A stretch of 47,199 nucleotides of DNA from Verrucomicrobia bacterium Opi.OSU.00C. Lineage in GTDB: Bacteria; Verrucomicrobiota; Verrucomicrobiia; Opitutales; PNEW01. Made by a program: the position numbers and the translations under genes. The first letter of the stretch is position 1, and the number at the start of each line of letters is the position of its first letter. Shown here piece after piece: positions 9,953-19,563 of the stretch. The notes below the pieces were generated by a model that was not told the origin of the DNA, did not search any database, and was given only the letters and a program-made list of their open reading frames with translations. The DNA lies in NCBI GenBank assembly GCA_002922725.1, contig PNEW01000006.1, positions 1 through 47,199 of the forward strand, in the 5' to 3' direction.

Positions 9953-11140
9953 ATGTATCCAAAGGATAAATTGTGTAATTGGTACCATGGGCAAGGCCTT
10001 TGGGCTCATGTGCCAAAAAATGATTGGAACAACTGGGTTTGGCAACTACAGAATCGTATCACAACGGCAGCCCAGTTAAAACAATATATGACGCTTACCG
10101 AAGAAGAAAATGCAGGGTGTGAGTTTTCTGATTATAAATTGGCCGTAGCAATAACACCTTACTTTTTTAATCTTATTGATCGCGAAGATGCGGATTGTCC
10201 GATTAGGCGTCAAGTTATCCCACGTGTGGAAGAAATGAATATAGCACCAGATGAAATGCTTGATCCGGTTGGTGAAGAAAAGACGATGCCAGTGGAAGGC
10301 CTGGTTCATCGGTATCCGGATAGAGTTCTTTTTCTGGTAACTGATCGTTGTGCGGCATATTGTCGTTATTGTACGCGAAGTCGACTTGTTTCTAATGCTC
10401 AAGATTATAACTTTCATCCTGAAATGGAAAGTGGGTTAAAATATATTGAACAACATAAGGAAGTTCGAGATGTCCTCTTGAGTGGAGGAGATCCACTACT
10501 TCTTTCAGATAAAAAATTAGCCTATTTGCTTAAGCGTCTTCGTGCTATTGATCATATTGAATTTATTCGCATAGGAACACGGATTCCTCTCTTTCTCCCT
10601 CAACGTATTACACCTGAGCTATGTGAAATTTTAAAAAATCAAGGACCAATTTGGGTTAGTATCCATACGAACCATCCTAAAGAGTGTACGTTAGAGGTTA
10701 AAAAAGCTTGTGAACAGCTTTCTTTTTCCGGAATTCCTTTAGGAAACCAATCGGTTCTCTTAAAAAAGGTAAATGACAATGTTGATGTCATGAAATCATT
10801 AGTTCATAGATTACTTATGATGCGTGTTCGGCCTTATTATATATATCAATGTGACTTGATTACTGGTAGCTCTCATTTGAGGTCTGATGTAAAAACTGGT
10901 ATTGAAATTATAGAAGGATTACGTGGGCATACTTCCGGTTATGCAATTCCTCAATTTGTCATTGATGCACCGGGAGGTGGTGGGAAGGTTCCAATTAACC
11001 CTGAATATGTAGAGAGAATTACTGAGTCTGAAATTATAATACGTAATTATGAAGGGAAGTCCTATCGGTATGCATTAATCAATGGATCGGTACCAGTAAA
11101 ACATGATCACAACGACGTTATTGAAGAGATCTCAGTTTAA
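9953..11140 (+). CDS. kamA: Lysine 2,3-aminomutase family radical SAM enzyme
   Basis: CAAYCRYCTRSR (CxxxCxxC); DVLLSGGDPLLLSDKKL; PQFVIDAPGGGGKVPINPEYV. Confidence 0.9.
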   Translation: MYPKDKLCNWYHGQGLWAHVPKNDWNNWVWQLQNRITTAAQLKQYMTLTEEENAGCEFSDYKLAVAITPYFFNLIDREDADCPIRRQVIPRVEEMNIAPDEMLDPVGEEKTMPVEGLVHRYPDRVLFLVTDRCAAYCRYCTRSRLVSNAQDYNFHPEMESGLKYIEQHKEVRDVLLSGGDPLLLSDKKLAYLLKRLRAIDHIEFIRIGTRIPLFLPQRITPELCEILKNQGPIWVSIHTNHPKECTLEVKKACEQLSFSGIPLGNQSVLLKKVNDNVDVMKSLVHRLLMMRVRPYYIYQCDLITGSSHLRSDVKTGIEIIEGLRGHTSGYAIPQFVIDAPGGGGKVPINPEYVERITESEIIIRNYEGKSYRYALINGSVPVKHDHNDVIEEISV

Positions 11141-11244
11141 TGAATGATCAACTTCATATAAATTTACTGATGATTAATTCGTGGTAGAATTAATGTTGAT
11201 AAACAAGATATCTTTTACTTAATATTATTTAAATTTATTTTAAA

Positions 11245-11340
11245 AAGGGGAGCCCTGCGCGTTGGGCTGAGAATGAAGTGCGATCGATTTTGCTACCCAT
11301 GGAACCTGATCCGGGTCATGCCGGCGGAGGAATGCTAAGC
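11245..11340 (+). ncRNA. TPP (thiamine pyrophosphate) riboswitch
   Basis: ggggagccc..ggctgagaatgaagtg...acccatggaacctgatccgggtcatgccggcggaggaatgc matches the THI-box core GGCUGAGA ... ACCC..GAACCUGAUCCGGGU.AUGCCGGCG.AGG.A. Confidence 0.96.
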
Positions 11341-11386
11341 TTATAATTTTGCGTGTGGCCTTTGCTAGAGTGACTCTGTATGACAC

Positions 11387-13765
11387 ATGACAAAAAGAAA
11401 ATATCGAATTGAGAACAAATTATGGGCTCTGGGCTTAATAATTAGCTTTTATTTGCCTGGATTAGTTGTGGCACAGGAATCTGGGTCTGATGAACCTATC
11501 CATACATTAGATGAATACATTGTAGAAGGATTATCTTATGAAGATTCTATTAACCCCCTAGGGCGTTCTGTTACATCCTTATTTGGTTCTGAGCGTAATA
11601 TCCTTAATTCCCCACGTGGGATAACTCTAATCAATGAAGCTTTACTCCGTGACCAGGGAATTGAAACTGTAGAAGAAACAGTATTATTTAGTCCGAGTGC
11701 CTTTGCCCCATCACGTTTTGGAAATCTTACAACTCCAACTATACGTGGTGATATTGCAGAAACTTACTTAAATGGACAGCGTCGTTCTGCAAATATAAAT
11801 GGGATACAACCCGGATTTAATAATGTTGAATCAATTGATATTGTTCGAGGGCCAGGGTCTTCGGTATATGGTTCTAGTTTTTATAGTGGTGGGTATCTTA
11901 ACTATGTAACAAAACAACCCAACCTGAATGATTTCTTAATGAATATTCATATGCGATTTGGATCCTGGGTTCCAGAGAGTAATACGTATTTTAGCAGTTT
12001 GTGGCGTATAGATATTAATCAACCGGTTGTTGAAGACATTTTAGGTTGGAGGCTTAGTTATACAGGGCAGGAAAATGAAACAATATTCAATGCTAATGGT
12101 GCACGCAATGATCGACAGGATATTCATTTGGCATCTACCTGGAAACCTTATAAAGGACTGAAAATTGATTTTAATAGCCAATATAGTTGGCAGGCTATTC
12201 CTCAGCTTCTTGGTGTTAATCGCCCGTCACAGGAACTCATCGATCATGGAATATATTATACGGGTAATGTTGATGATATCGGTGGTCCTTTTATTGGACC
12301 TTGGTTTTTAACGCCTGACGGGACAACATCCATTCGGCCCACTGATACTCTTTACTCGGACAACGATTTTAGTAATGCGAATGTTTTTCATGCTCAATTA
12401 ATTACTACAGTAAACGAAGAAGATAATTTAGTATTTACTAATCGAACTTTTCTTGAATATATCAATAGACGTCGATTCCACGAACTGGAGTATATAGAAT
12501 ACGTTAATCAAATTACTTGGGAATCACGTTTTGAGTTCAATCTTAACGGTGATTGGGGAAGGGGAAAACATGAAGTATTTAGTGGCATTACCTTTCGCTA
12601 TGAAGAGCGTGAAAATTACATAAACTTTTTCAATGAGTATTTTTTTAATTTCGATATCACCGGACTACCAACTGATTTTAACATCAGCGAACAGTTTAGT
12701 CAGACTTATTTTCTTGGTTTGCCTGGACCTGGGGGGAGACCTTTTTTTGGATCCGAAATGTTCAGTCCAGAAACAACACACTCAAAACTATGGGATATAG
12801 GAGTATTTTGGCAACATGAGTTAGAATTAAAAAATAATTTACATCTTCTATATGGTTTAAGAGGTGACTTTTTTTTTGTAGATGTAACTGACCCATTACC
12901 GGATTCAAAGGTAGATCCCTGGCATGATAATCATAATTATCATCAATTTGGTGGTCATCTTAGCCTTTATTACAAACCTAACACATCATCTACTTTTTAT
13001 TTCACTTATAATAGTTCTCAAGCAGTCAATGGAAGTATGACTGGAGGTGGGATATTCCTTTTCGATAGCCAAATCGATAGAAATGATTTTGATAATCGCA
13101 GTATTCTTTATGAAGGTGGGGTACGGTTTAGTTTTTATGATCACAAAATTTTTCTTGGATTAACTTCTTTTTCTCAAGACCGTAAAAAAGTAGAGTTTCG
13201 TGGAGGTAAAAACGATATTCGTGTGCAAGGTTTTGAATTAGAAAGTGTTTATCAACCAAATAGAGATTTCTACTTTTATACTAACCTTACATTTACAGAA
13301 GGGCATTACCAACAATCTGCGCCTTTTCAACTGGGAGGACGATCAATATTTGATCTTTACGCTTTAGGTACTGGTCCGGCGAATAGTGGAACAGGTTTGG
13401 GTTATGAATCTTTTCCTGGAGCAAACCAAGCACCACCTGCCGATTGGCGTATTCCTGGAATGTCCCGGTGGATGTTTAATGCTGGGTGTAGTTACCGCCC
13501 TACTTCAGGATTAGGATTCAGAATCTGGGGTAATATAAAGAGTAAACAACTTGGTAATCTTGACGCAGAATTTTATTTCCCAACACAATTTTCTTTGAAT
13601 ACATCTGTTTCCTATAGTAAACCAAAATGGAAGGCAGAGATAACTTTAAACAATGTTACGGATGAGAAAAACTGGATCCATAATGGAGATACATTTGTCA
13701 ATAATTTACTTGTTTCCCGTGAATTACCTTTTCGATTAGAAGGGCGATTTGACTTATTCTTTTAA
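11387..13765 (+). CDS. TonB-dependent outer-membrane receptor, probably for thiamine or a thiamine precursor
   Basis: Plug region GIETVEETVLFSPSAF...VESIDIVRGPGSSVYGSSFYSGGYLNYVTKQP; C-terminal beta strand ending RFDLFF; located directly behind a TPP riboswitch. Confidence 0.9.
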   Translation: MTKRKYRIENKLWALGLIISFYLPGLVVAQESGSDEPIHTLDEYIVEGLSYEDSINPLGRSVTSLFGSERNILNSPRGITLINEALLRDQGIETVEETVLFSPSAFAPSRFGNLTTPTIRGDIAETYLNGQRRSANINGIQPGFNNVESIDIVRGPGSSVYGSSFYSGGYLNYVTKQPNLNDFLMNIHMRFGSWVPESNTYFSSLWRIDINQPVVEDILGWRLSYTGQENETIFNANGARNDRQDIHLASTWKPYKGLKIDFNSQYSWQAIPQLLGVNRPSQELIDHGIYYTGNVDDIGGPFIGPWFLTPDGTTSIRPTDTLYSDNDFSNANVFHAQLITTVNEEDNLVFTNRTFLEYINRRRFHELEYIEYVNQITWESRFEFNLNGDWGRGKHEVFSGITFRYEERENYINFFNEYFFNFDITGLPTDFNISEQFSQTYFLGLPGPGGRPFFGSEMFSPETTHSKLWDIGVFWQHELELKNNLHLLYGLRGDFFFVDVTDPLPDSKVDPWHDNHNYHQFGGHLSLYYKPNTSSTFYFTYNSSQAVNGSMTGGGIFLFDSQIDRNDFDNRSILYEGGVRFSFYDHKIFLGLTSFSQDRKKVEFRGGKNDIRVQGFELESVYQPNRDFYFYTNLTFTEGHYQQSAPFQLGGRSIFDLYALGTGPANSGTGLGYESFPGANQAPPADWRIPGMSRWMFNAGCSYRPTSGLGFRIWGNIKSKQLGNLDAEFYFPTQFSLNTSVSYSKPKWKAEITLNNVTDEKNWIHNGDTFVNNLLVSRELPFRLEGRFDLFF

Positions 13766-13816
13766 CCCAAAATTGACTTATAACTCTGAGTGGAACTCAC
13801 CATTAACAGTAATCTT

Positions 13817-14905
13817 TTATTGGTTGAGAGGAAGGGTTATGTAAAAGGTTGTTCCTTCACCTGATTTAGTTTTGAAGCTTATTTTTCCGTTATGTATATT
13901 GACGATAGATTTGACAATAGTACTACCTAATCCGGTGCCACGACTTTTCCCATAAGTAACAAAGGGATCGAAAAATATTTCTCGAATACTAACTGGAATC
14001 CCGGGGCCATTGTCTTTAATTTCTAATTTTAAGTTTTTATCTTCAATCTGACCTTTAACAGTTATTACACCTGGGTTCTCTTCAAAAGACTCAATAGCGT
14101 TACCAACAAGATTTTGTAGAACACGTAGGAGTTTGCTCTCTTCTCCTTCTATTATTGTCTCAGGGACGTTAATATGGATTTTAATGAGATCATTTTGAAA
14201 AAATGGAAAATTTAATGCTCTAAATCGATCGAGTAGAGTTTTTAAGTTAATTTTTTCTGGTTTCAATTTATGTTCACCTCTGGAGAATTGGGCTAATTCT
14301 TCAGCCATATCCACCATTCGCTGAACTTGCTCCTCAATATTGGAACATAGTTTCTGCGTTTTCTCATCAGTGTGTGATTCCATAATAATTTGAGCACCTA
14401 GGCTAATTAAGCAAAATGGATTTTTAAAATCGTGTATGATTGTATTAACCATATTGCCAAGGACAGCTAGCTTTTCATGTACTACTAAATCATCTACATA
14501 GTGTTTAGTAGTATCATGAAGATGACTAATAATACTCTGTAAAATATTATGAATAGGTCCCGGATTACTATTAAAAAATTTGATTAGGCAGTCACTCGGT
14601 ATTCGTGCGAGTTTCACGATGCCTTTTGATTGAGCTTGTAATGAGCGTGCTTCCCCAGTGAAAAACCCGATTTCACCAAAAAAATCACCGGTTGTAGAGT
14701 AACTAACAGTTCTAAATGCGTTCTCAGAAGTTTTTTTAGAGAACGCAACTGTTCCTGCTAGTACTAAATAGATTCCGTCGGAATTACTTCCTTCTTCAAA
14801 AATAATAACATTCGGCTTATACTCTTCAATAATTGAATACCCGATTAGTTTTTGACGTTGGGTACTTGAAACATTTTCAAAAAATGGATGTGATTCAATT
14901 TCCAT
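13817..14905 (-). CDS. Sensor histidine kinase with N-terminal cyclic-nucleotide-binding-like domain
   Basis: CNB fold VIIFEEGSNSDGIYLVLAGTVAF...GDFFGEIGFFTGEARS; H-box IIHDFKNPF; N-box LQNLVGNAIES; G boxes DNGPGIP and GKSRGTGLGSTIVKSIV. Confidence 0.88.
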   Translation of the reverse strand: MEIESHPFFENVSSTQRQKLIGYSIIEEYKPNVIIFEEGSNSDGIYLVLAGTVAFSKKTSENAFRTVSYSTTGDFFGEIGFFTGEARSLQAQSKGIVKLARIPSDCLIKFFNSNPGPIHNILQSIISHLHDTTKHYVDDLVVHEKLAVLGNMVNTIIHDFKNPFCLISLGAQIIMESHTDEKTQKLCSNIEEQVQRMVDMAEELAQFSRGEHKLKPEKINLKTLLDRFRALNFPFFQNDLIKIHINVPETIIEGEESKLLRVLQNLVGNAIESFEENPGVITVKGQIEDKNLKLEIKDNGPGIPVSIREIFFDPFVTYGKSRGTGLGSTIVKSIVNIHNGKISFKTKSGEGTTFYITLPLNQ

Positions 14906-15291
14906 TTATAGCTAGTTGCTTTAAGGTTAAATACAAGTCAAGTCGGTTAATCTTAAGCTCAAAACACGTATACTAGTTATTGACCTTTTAAAATAAAAAA
15001 TAGTTTAGGGTCGAGATTAAACGATTTATTGGTCAATAAGATTTAATTAAATTAAATTCATCAACCCAGTATTATTCTATCTGTTATATTGTATCAAAAG
15101 GCAGATTGTCATCAGATCTCTTTTAATTATTGCTATGAAAATATGAATACCTAAGAATATTTGGCGATCATTTAACGAGTTATTAATGGAATTGTTAGAT
15201 TTCTTAGACTTCATCTGAGTTAATTCATAGCGTCGGGCTGATCTATAAGTAAAAGAAATAATTAAAATTACTTTAAAATCTAGGAATACAA

Positions 15292-16406
15292 ATGCAGGGG
15301 ATAAAAATAAAATTCCATGGGGCAAGCAGTTTCAAGGTAAGTAATGAAAAAGTTGAATTTTATCTCAGTGGAGTAGGGGGGGGCATCTTGCTCCTGTTAA
15401 TTTCAAATTAAAACACCGATGGGTGTCTCCTTTTTCACTACCACCTTGGGAGCCACATGAAGTATCATCCGATACCTCACCGATTGATAAAATATTAAGA
15501 GGTGACTTCTTTTGTTTTCCCTTTGGCCTTAATAAAGGAATACCCTATGTTCATGGGGATGCTCCTAATTTAAAATGGAAATGTATAAAACACCGTAATC
15601 TCGAGAGCATAGAGATGCACCTACCGCTAAAATGTATAAAAGGGGAGATAACAAAAAGAATTTCGTTAAACTCAAATCACTGTGCAATATACCAAGAACA
15701 TTTTATTGAAGGAGTACAAGGATATTTTAATTATGGTCATCATGCGATTCTTCACTTTCCTGAAAAAGGTGGACCTTATTTTATTAATGTTAGCCCTTTT
15801 AAATATGGTGAGGTCTGTCCTATTCCTTTTAGCAATCCGGCAGTCGGTGAATACAGTGCTTTAAAAATTGGTGCTAAATTTAAATCTCTTGCTAAAGTGG
15901 CATTAGTTAACGGGGGTTTTACGTCTTTGCATGAATATCCGGCGCGTGCCGGATTCGAAGATCTTGCTATGGTCTCTAGTAGCAAAAATAAATTTGCGTG
16001 GACAGCGGCAACACTAGATGGTTATGTATGGTTTTCATTAAAAAATACGAAAACTTTACCGAGTACCATTTTTTGGTTTACCAATGGTGGTAGGCATCAG
16101 CAACCATGGGGTGGACGACATCGTAATCGTGTTGGGCTTGAAGAAGTAAATACTTATTTTGACTCTTTATACGATTCGCGGAAAAATCCACTCCTTAATC
16201 AAGGCATTTCAACTACCCGATATTTTTCTCGCTCAACCCCAACTACAATAAGGTTAATTCAAGCTGCTCATCAGGTGCCAACAAGTTTCGGGATGGTGAC
16301 TAATATTGTTACAGGAAAGAAAACCTCCGAAGTTTTTTTAATAAATAAGGAGGGACTTAAAATTAAGGTGCCTCTTGATTGGAGCTTTCTCCAGCTAGAT
16401 TCTTGA
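15292..16406 (+). CDS. Galactose-mutarotase/aldose-1-epimerase-fold protein, frame broken at G8 (15376-15383)
   Basis: N-terminal part MQGIKIKFHGASSFKVSNEKVEFYLSGVGG is in the ATG-15292 frame; HLAPVNFKLKHRWVSPFSLPPWEP... is in the frame of ORF 15423-16406. Joining gives VGGHLAPVNFKLKHRWVSPF. Confidence 0.6.
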
Positions 16407-16475
16407 TTAGTGATTAACTAAATTCTTTCTTTGAAGTTTATACTTTTAAGTATTTAAATATTTTGCTTTTACATC

Positions 16476-16507
16476 TAATTTTAAGTAACTAATGATTACT
16501 AAAATTA
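16476..16507. promoter_or_regulatory. AT-rich inverted repeat upstream of cysC
   Basis: TAATTTTaAGTAA-ctaatga-TTACTAAAATTA, one unpaired base; a second palindrome ATACTTttAAGTAT lies at 16440-16453. Confidence 0.4.
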
Positions 16508-16538
16508 AGTATAAACCCGAATTATTCTTGAGGATTTT

Positions 16539-17165
16539 ATGACACTTAAAAACGAAAATATTTATCAGCATCTAGATTTAATGGATACTCAAGGAGAAAA
16601 GGAACATCTTCTTAAGCAACATGGACACATTGTCTGGTTTTACGGATTATCTGGTTCTGGGAAAAGTACGTTGGCTCTAGCTTTGGAGAAACGTCTTAAA
16701 ACTGAGGGTTATTTAACCCAAATTCTTGATGGAGATAGCATTCGTTCAGGTCTTAATTACGACTTATCATTTTCTGATAAAGACCGGGCAGAAAATATTA
16801 GACGTATTGCAGAAGTAGCAAAATTATTTCTCAATGCTGGAATAGTAACACTTACGGCTTTTATAACACCAAAGATTGAGTTTCGTGACATGGCTAAGAA
16901 GATTATTGGAAGTGATAATATTTCGGAAGTATATGTAAAATGTCCTCTTGAAATATGTGAAGCAAGGGATGTAAAAGGACTTTACGCGAAGGCCGAATCA
17001 GGTCATATAAAAGAATTTACAGGCAAAGACTCAGTATTTGAGGAACCGACTAATTGTGATCTGACAATTGATACTAAAGAATGTAACATCGATGAATGTA
17101 TCGAAATACTCTATCCTCAAATTATTCCACAAATTTATTTTCAAAATAGATTAAAATCAAAATAA
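16539..17165 (+). CDS. cysC: Adenylylsulfate kinase
   Basis: Walker A FYGLSGSGKST; LDGDSIRSGLNYDLSFSDKDRAENIRR. Confidence 0.92.
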   Translation: MTLKNENIYQHLDLMDTQGEKEHLLKQHGHIVWFYGLSGSGKSTLALALEKRLKTEGYLTQILDGDSIRSGLNYDLSFSDKDRAENIRRIAEVAKLFLNAGIVTLTAFITPKIEFRDMAKKIIGSDNISEVYVKCPLEICEARDVKGLYAKAESGHIKEFTGKDSVFEEPTNCDLTIDTKECNIDECIEILYPQIIPQIYFQNRLKSK

Positions 17166-17213
17166 TAACATGTACATTACTACAGTTTTACTATACTCAC
17201 TTTAACGAAAGAT

Positions 17214-18122
17214 ATGTCCTACTCTTATACCGTAAACCATATAAAACACCTTGAATCTGAAGCCATTTATATTTTAAGAGAGATAGCAGCTCAGTTTCAA
17301 AATCCTGTAATATTATTTTCTGGTGGAAAAGATTCCATCGTAGTTACATATTTGGCTCAAAAGGCGTTTTGGCCAGCCAAGTTACCATTTCCCCTGTTAC
17401 ATATAGATACAGGGCATAATTTTTCAGAGACAATTGATTTTCGAGACCAGATGGTCGAGAGATTGGGCGCTCAATTAATTGTTGGTAGTGTTCAGAACTC
17501 TATCGAAAATGGTCGTGTTCTCGAGGAGAAAGGATCTAATGCAAGCCGCAATGTTTTACAAACGGTAACTCTTCTTGATACTATTGAGGAACACAAGTTT
17601 GATGCTGCTATTGGTGGAGCTCGCCGTGATGAAGAAAAAGCGCGTGCAAAAGAACGAATCTTTTCACACCGTGATGAATTCGGTCAATGGGATCCTAAAA
17701 ATCAAAGGCCAGAACTTTGGAATATATTCAACGGTCTTAAGAAAGTTGGGGAACACTTCCGAGTTTTTCCTTTAAGTAATTGGACAGAAATGGATATTTG
17801 GCAATACATCGAAAAAGAAAAATTGAGTTTACCAAGTATCTATTTTTCTCATGAACGCGAAGTTGTTCGGCGTAATGGTGTATTACTAGCAGTGACTAAA
17901 TATATTTCATTAAAAAATAAAGAAAAAACTGAACGGAAACGTATACGATTTAGAACTGTTGGTGATGCTACTTGCACTGGTGCAATAGAATCTGAGGCTA
18001 AGGATGTATATGCTATCATACGCGAGATAGCAGCAGCGCGAATCACTGAGCGCGGAACAAGAGCAGATGATAAACGTTCAGATACGGCTATGGAAGATCG
18101 AAAACGAGAGGGTTATTTTTGA
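17214..18122 (+). CDS. cysD: Sulfate adenylyltransferase subunit 2
   Basis: FSGGKDSIV PP-loop; GGARRDEEKARAKERIFS; RFRTVGDATCTGAIES. Confidence 0.96.
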   Translation: MSYSYTVNHIKHLESEAIYILREIAAQFQNPVILFSGGKDSIVVTYLAQKAFWPAKLPFPLLHIDTGHNFSETIDFRDQMVERLGAQLIVGSVQNSIENGRVLEEKGSNASRNVLQTVTLLDTIEEHKFDAAIGGARRDEEKARAKERIFSHRDEFGQWDPKNQRPELWNIFNGLKKVGEHFRVFPLSNWTEMDIWQYIEKEKLSLPSIYFSHEREVVRRNGVLLAVTKYISLKNKEKTERKRIRFRTVGDATCTGAIESEAKDVYAIIREIAAARITERGTRADDKRSDTAMEDRKREGYF

Positions 18123-18162
18123 TATTCTAGAAATTTTTTGGTTCCACAAAATTAAAATAACT

Positions 18163-19431
18163 ATGGAAGAAAATTTATTAAAGGAAATGGATCTATTACG
18201 GTTTACAACTGCAGGTAGTGTTGATGATGGTAAAAGTACGCTTATTGGAAGGTTGCTGTATGATTCAAAAACGATTTTTGAAGATCAACTAGAAGCGATC
18301 AAAAAGTCTAGTAAAAAGCACGGTGATGACTATATTAACCTTGCTCTTCTTACTGATGGGTTACGTGCAGAGCGTGAACAAGGCATTACAATAGATGTTG
18401 CTTATCGATATTTTGCTACACCGAGACGAAAATTTATCATCGCGGATACACCAGGTCATATCCAGTATACTAGAAATATGGTAACAGGTGCTTCGACAGC
18501 GAATCTTGCTGTAATATTAATTGATGCCCGAAATGGGGTAGTGGAACAAACTTGTAGGCATGCTTTTATTGCATCCCTGCTGCGCATCAAGCATTTGGTC
18601 ATATGTATAAATAAAATGGATCTTGTTGATTACAGAGAGTCGGTTTTTCACGAAATAATGAATGACTTCGGGGATTTTGCCTCACGAATGGATGTTTCTG
18701 ATATGACATTTATTCCAATCAGTGCATTAAATGGGGACAATATAGTCGATAAGTCTGAACAGATGCCTTGGTATAATGGTTCAACTTTTCTTTATCATTT
18801 AGAAAATGTTTATATTGGGCCGGATGCTAACCAGGTCGATCCTCGATTTCCTGTCCAGGGGGTTATACGTCCACATTCTAAGAAATACCACGATTTTCGT
18901 GGTTATTCAGGACGCGTAGCAGGTGGTGTATTTAAACCAGGAGATGAAATAATAGTGATGCCGTCAGGTTTCAGTTCTCGAATAAAAGGTATTCACTCTA
19001 TGGATGGAGAATTGAAAGAAGCATTTTATCCAATGTCTATATCTTTTACTTTGGAAAGCGAATTGGATGTAGGCCGAGGTGATGTAATATCAAAACCTAA
19101 TAATAAACCTAATATTGGTCAAGACATCGATCTTATGCTTTGCTGGTTTTCGGCGAATACAAAATTACAAGTAAAAGGTAAATATATTCTTAGGCATACA
19201 ACAAAAGAAGTAAAAGCTTTGGTTAAAGAGATTAGTTACAAAATAAACATTAATACTTTGCATAAAATAGAAAATGATCACGATATCGGTCTTAATGATA
19301 TTGGGCGTGTCATTCTTAGAACTTCGAGACCATTACTTTATGATAGCTATCGCCGAAATCGTATCATGGGAAGTGTAGTTCTCATCGATGAGTTCACGAA
19401 TGAGACTGTTGCTGCAGGAATGATTCGCTGA
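18163..19431 (+). CDS. cysN: Sulfate adenylyltransferase subunit 1 (GTPase)
   Basis: TTAGSVDDGKSTLIGRLLYD; ADTPGHIQYTRNMVTGAS; INKMDLVDY. Start set at ATG 18163 (MEENLLKEMDLLRF). Confidence 0.95.
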   Translation: MEENLLKEMDLLRFTTAGSVDDGKSTLIGRLLYDSKTIFEDQLEAIKKSSKKHGDDYINLALLTDGLRAEREQGITIDVAYRYFATPRRKFIIADTPGHIQYTRNMVTGASTANLAVILIDARNGVVEQTCRHAFIASLLRIKHLVICINKMDLVDYRESVFHEIMNDFGDFASRMDVSDMTFIPISALNGDNIVDKSEQMPWYNGSTFLYHLENVYIGPDANQVDPRFPVQGVIRPHSKKYHDFRGYSGRVAGGVFKPGDEIIVMPSGFSSRIKGIHSMDGELKEAFYPMSISFTLESELDVGRGDVISKPNNKPNIGQDIDLMLCWFSANTKLQVKGKYILRHTTKEVKALVKEISYKININTLHKIENDHDIGLNDIGRVILRTSRPLLYDSYRRNRIMGSVVLIDEFTNETVAAGMIR

Positions 19432-19563
19432 TGAATCTTCTGAACTTTTAATAAAATAGGGAATATGAAAATTTGGTCAAGTTGACTTCAAGTCAGGCTT
19501 AAAAGAAAAAATATATCTCGCTTCAATTTACTAGCTGATTATAGCCCCTGTCTTTTTTATAAA

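Noticed and set aside
10076-10417. 113-aa minus-strand ORF within kamA
   Set aside because: Antisense shadow ORF over the radical-SAM cysteine region; the kamA frame is clearly the coding one.
15077-15325. 82-aa minus-strand ORF between the histidine kinase and the epimerase-like gene
   Set aside because: Overlaps the start of the repaired plus-strand gene; no recognisable domain or convincing start.
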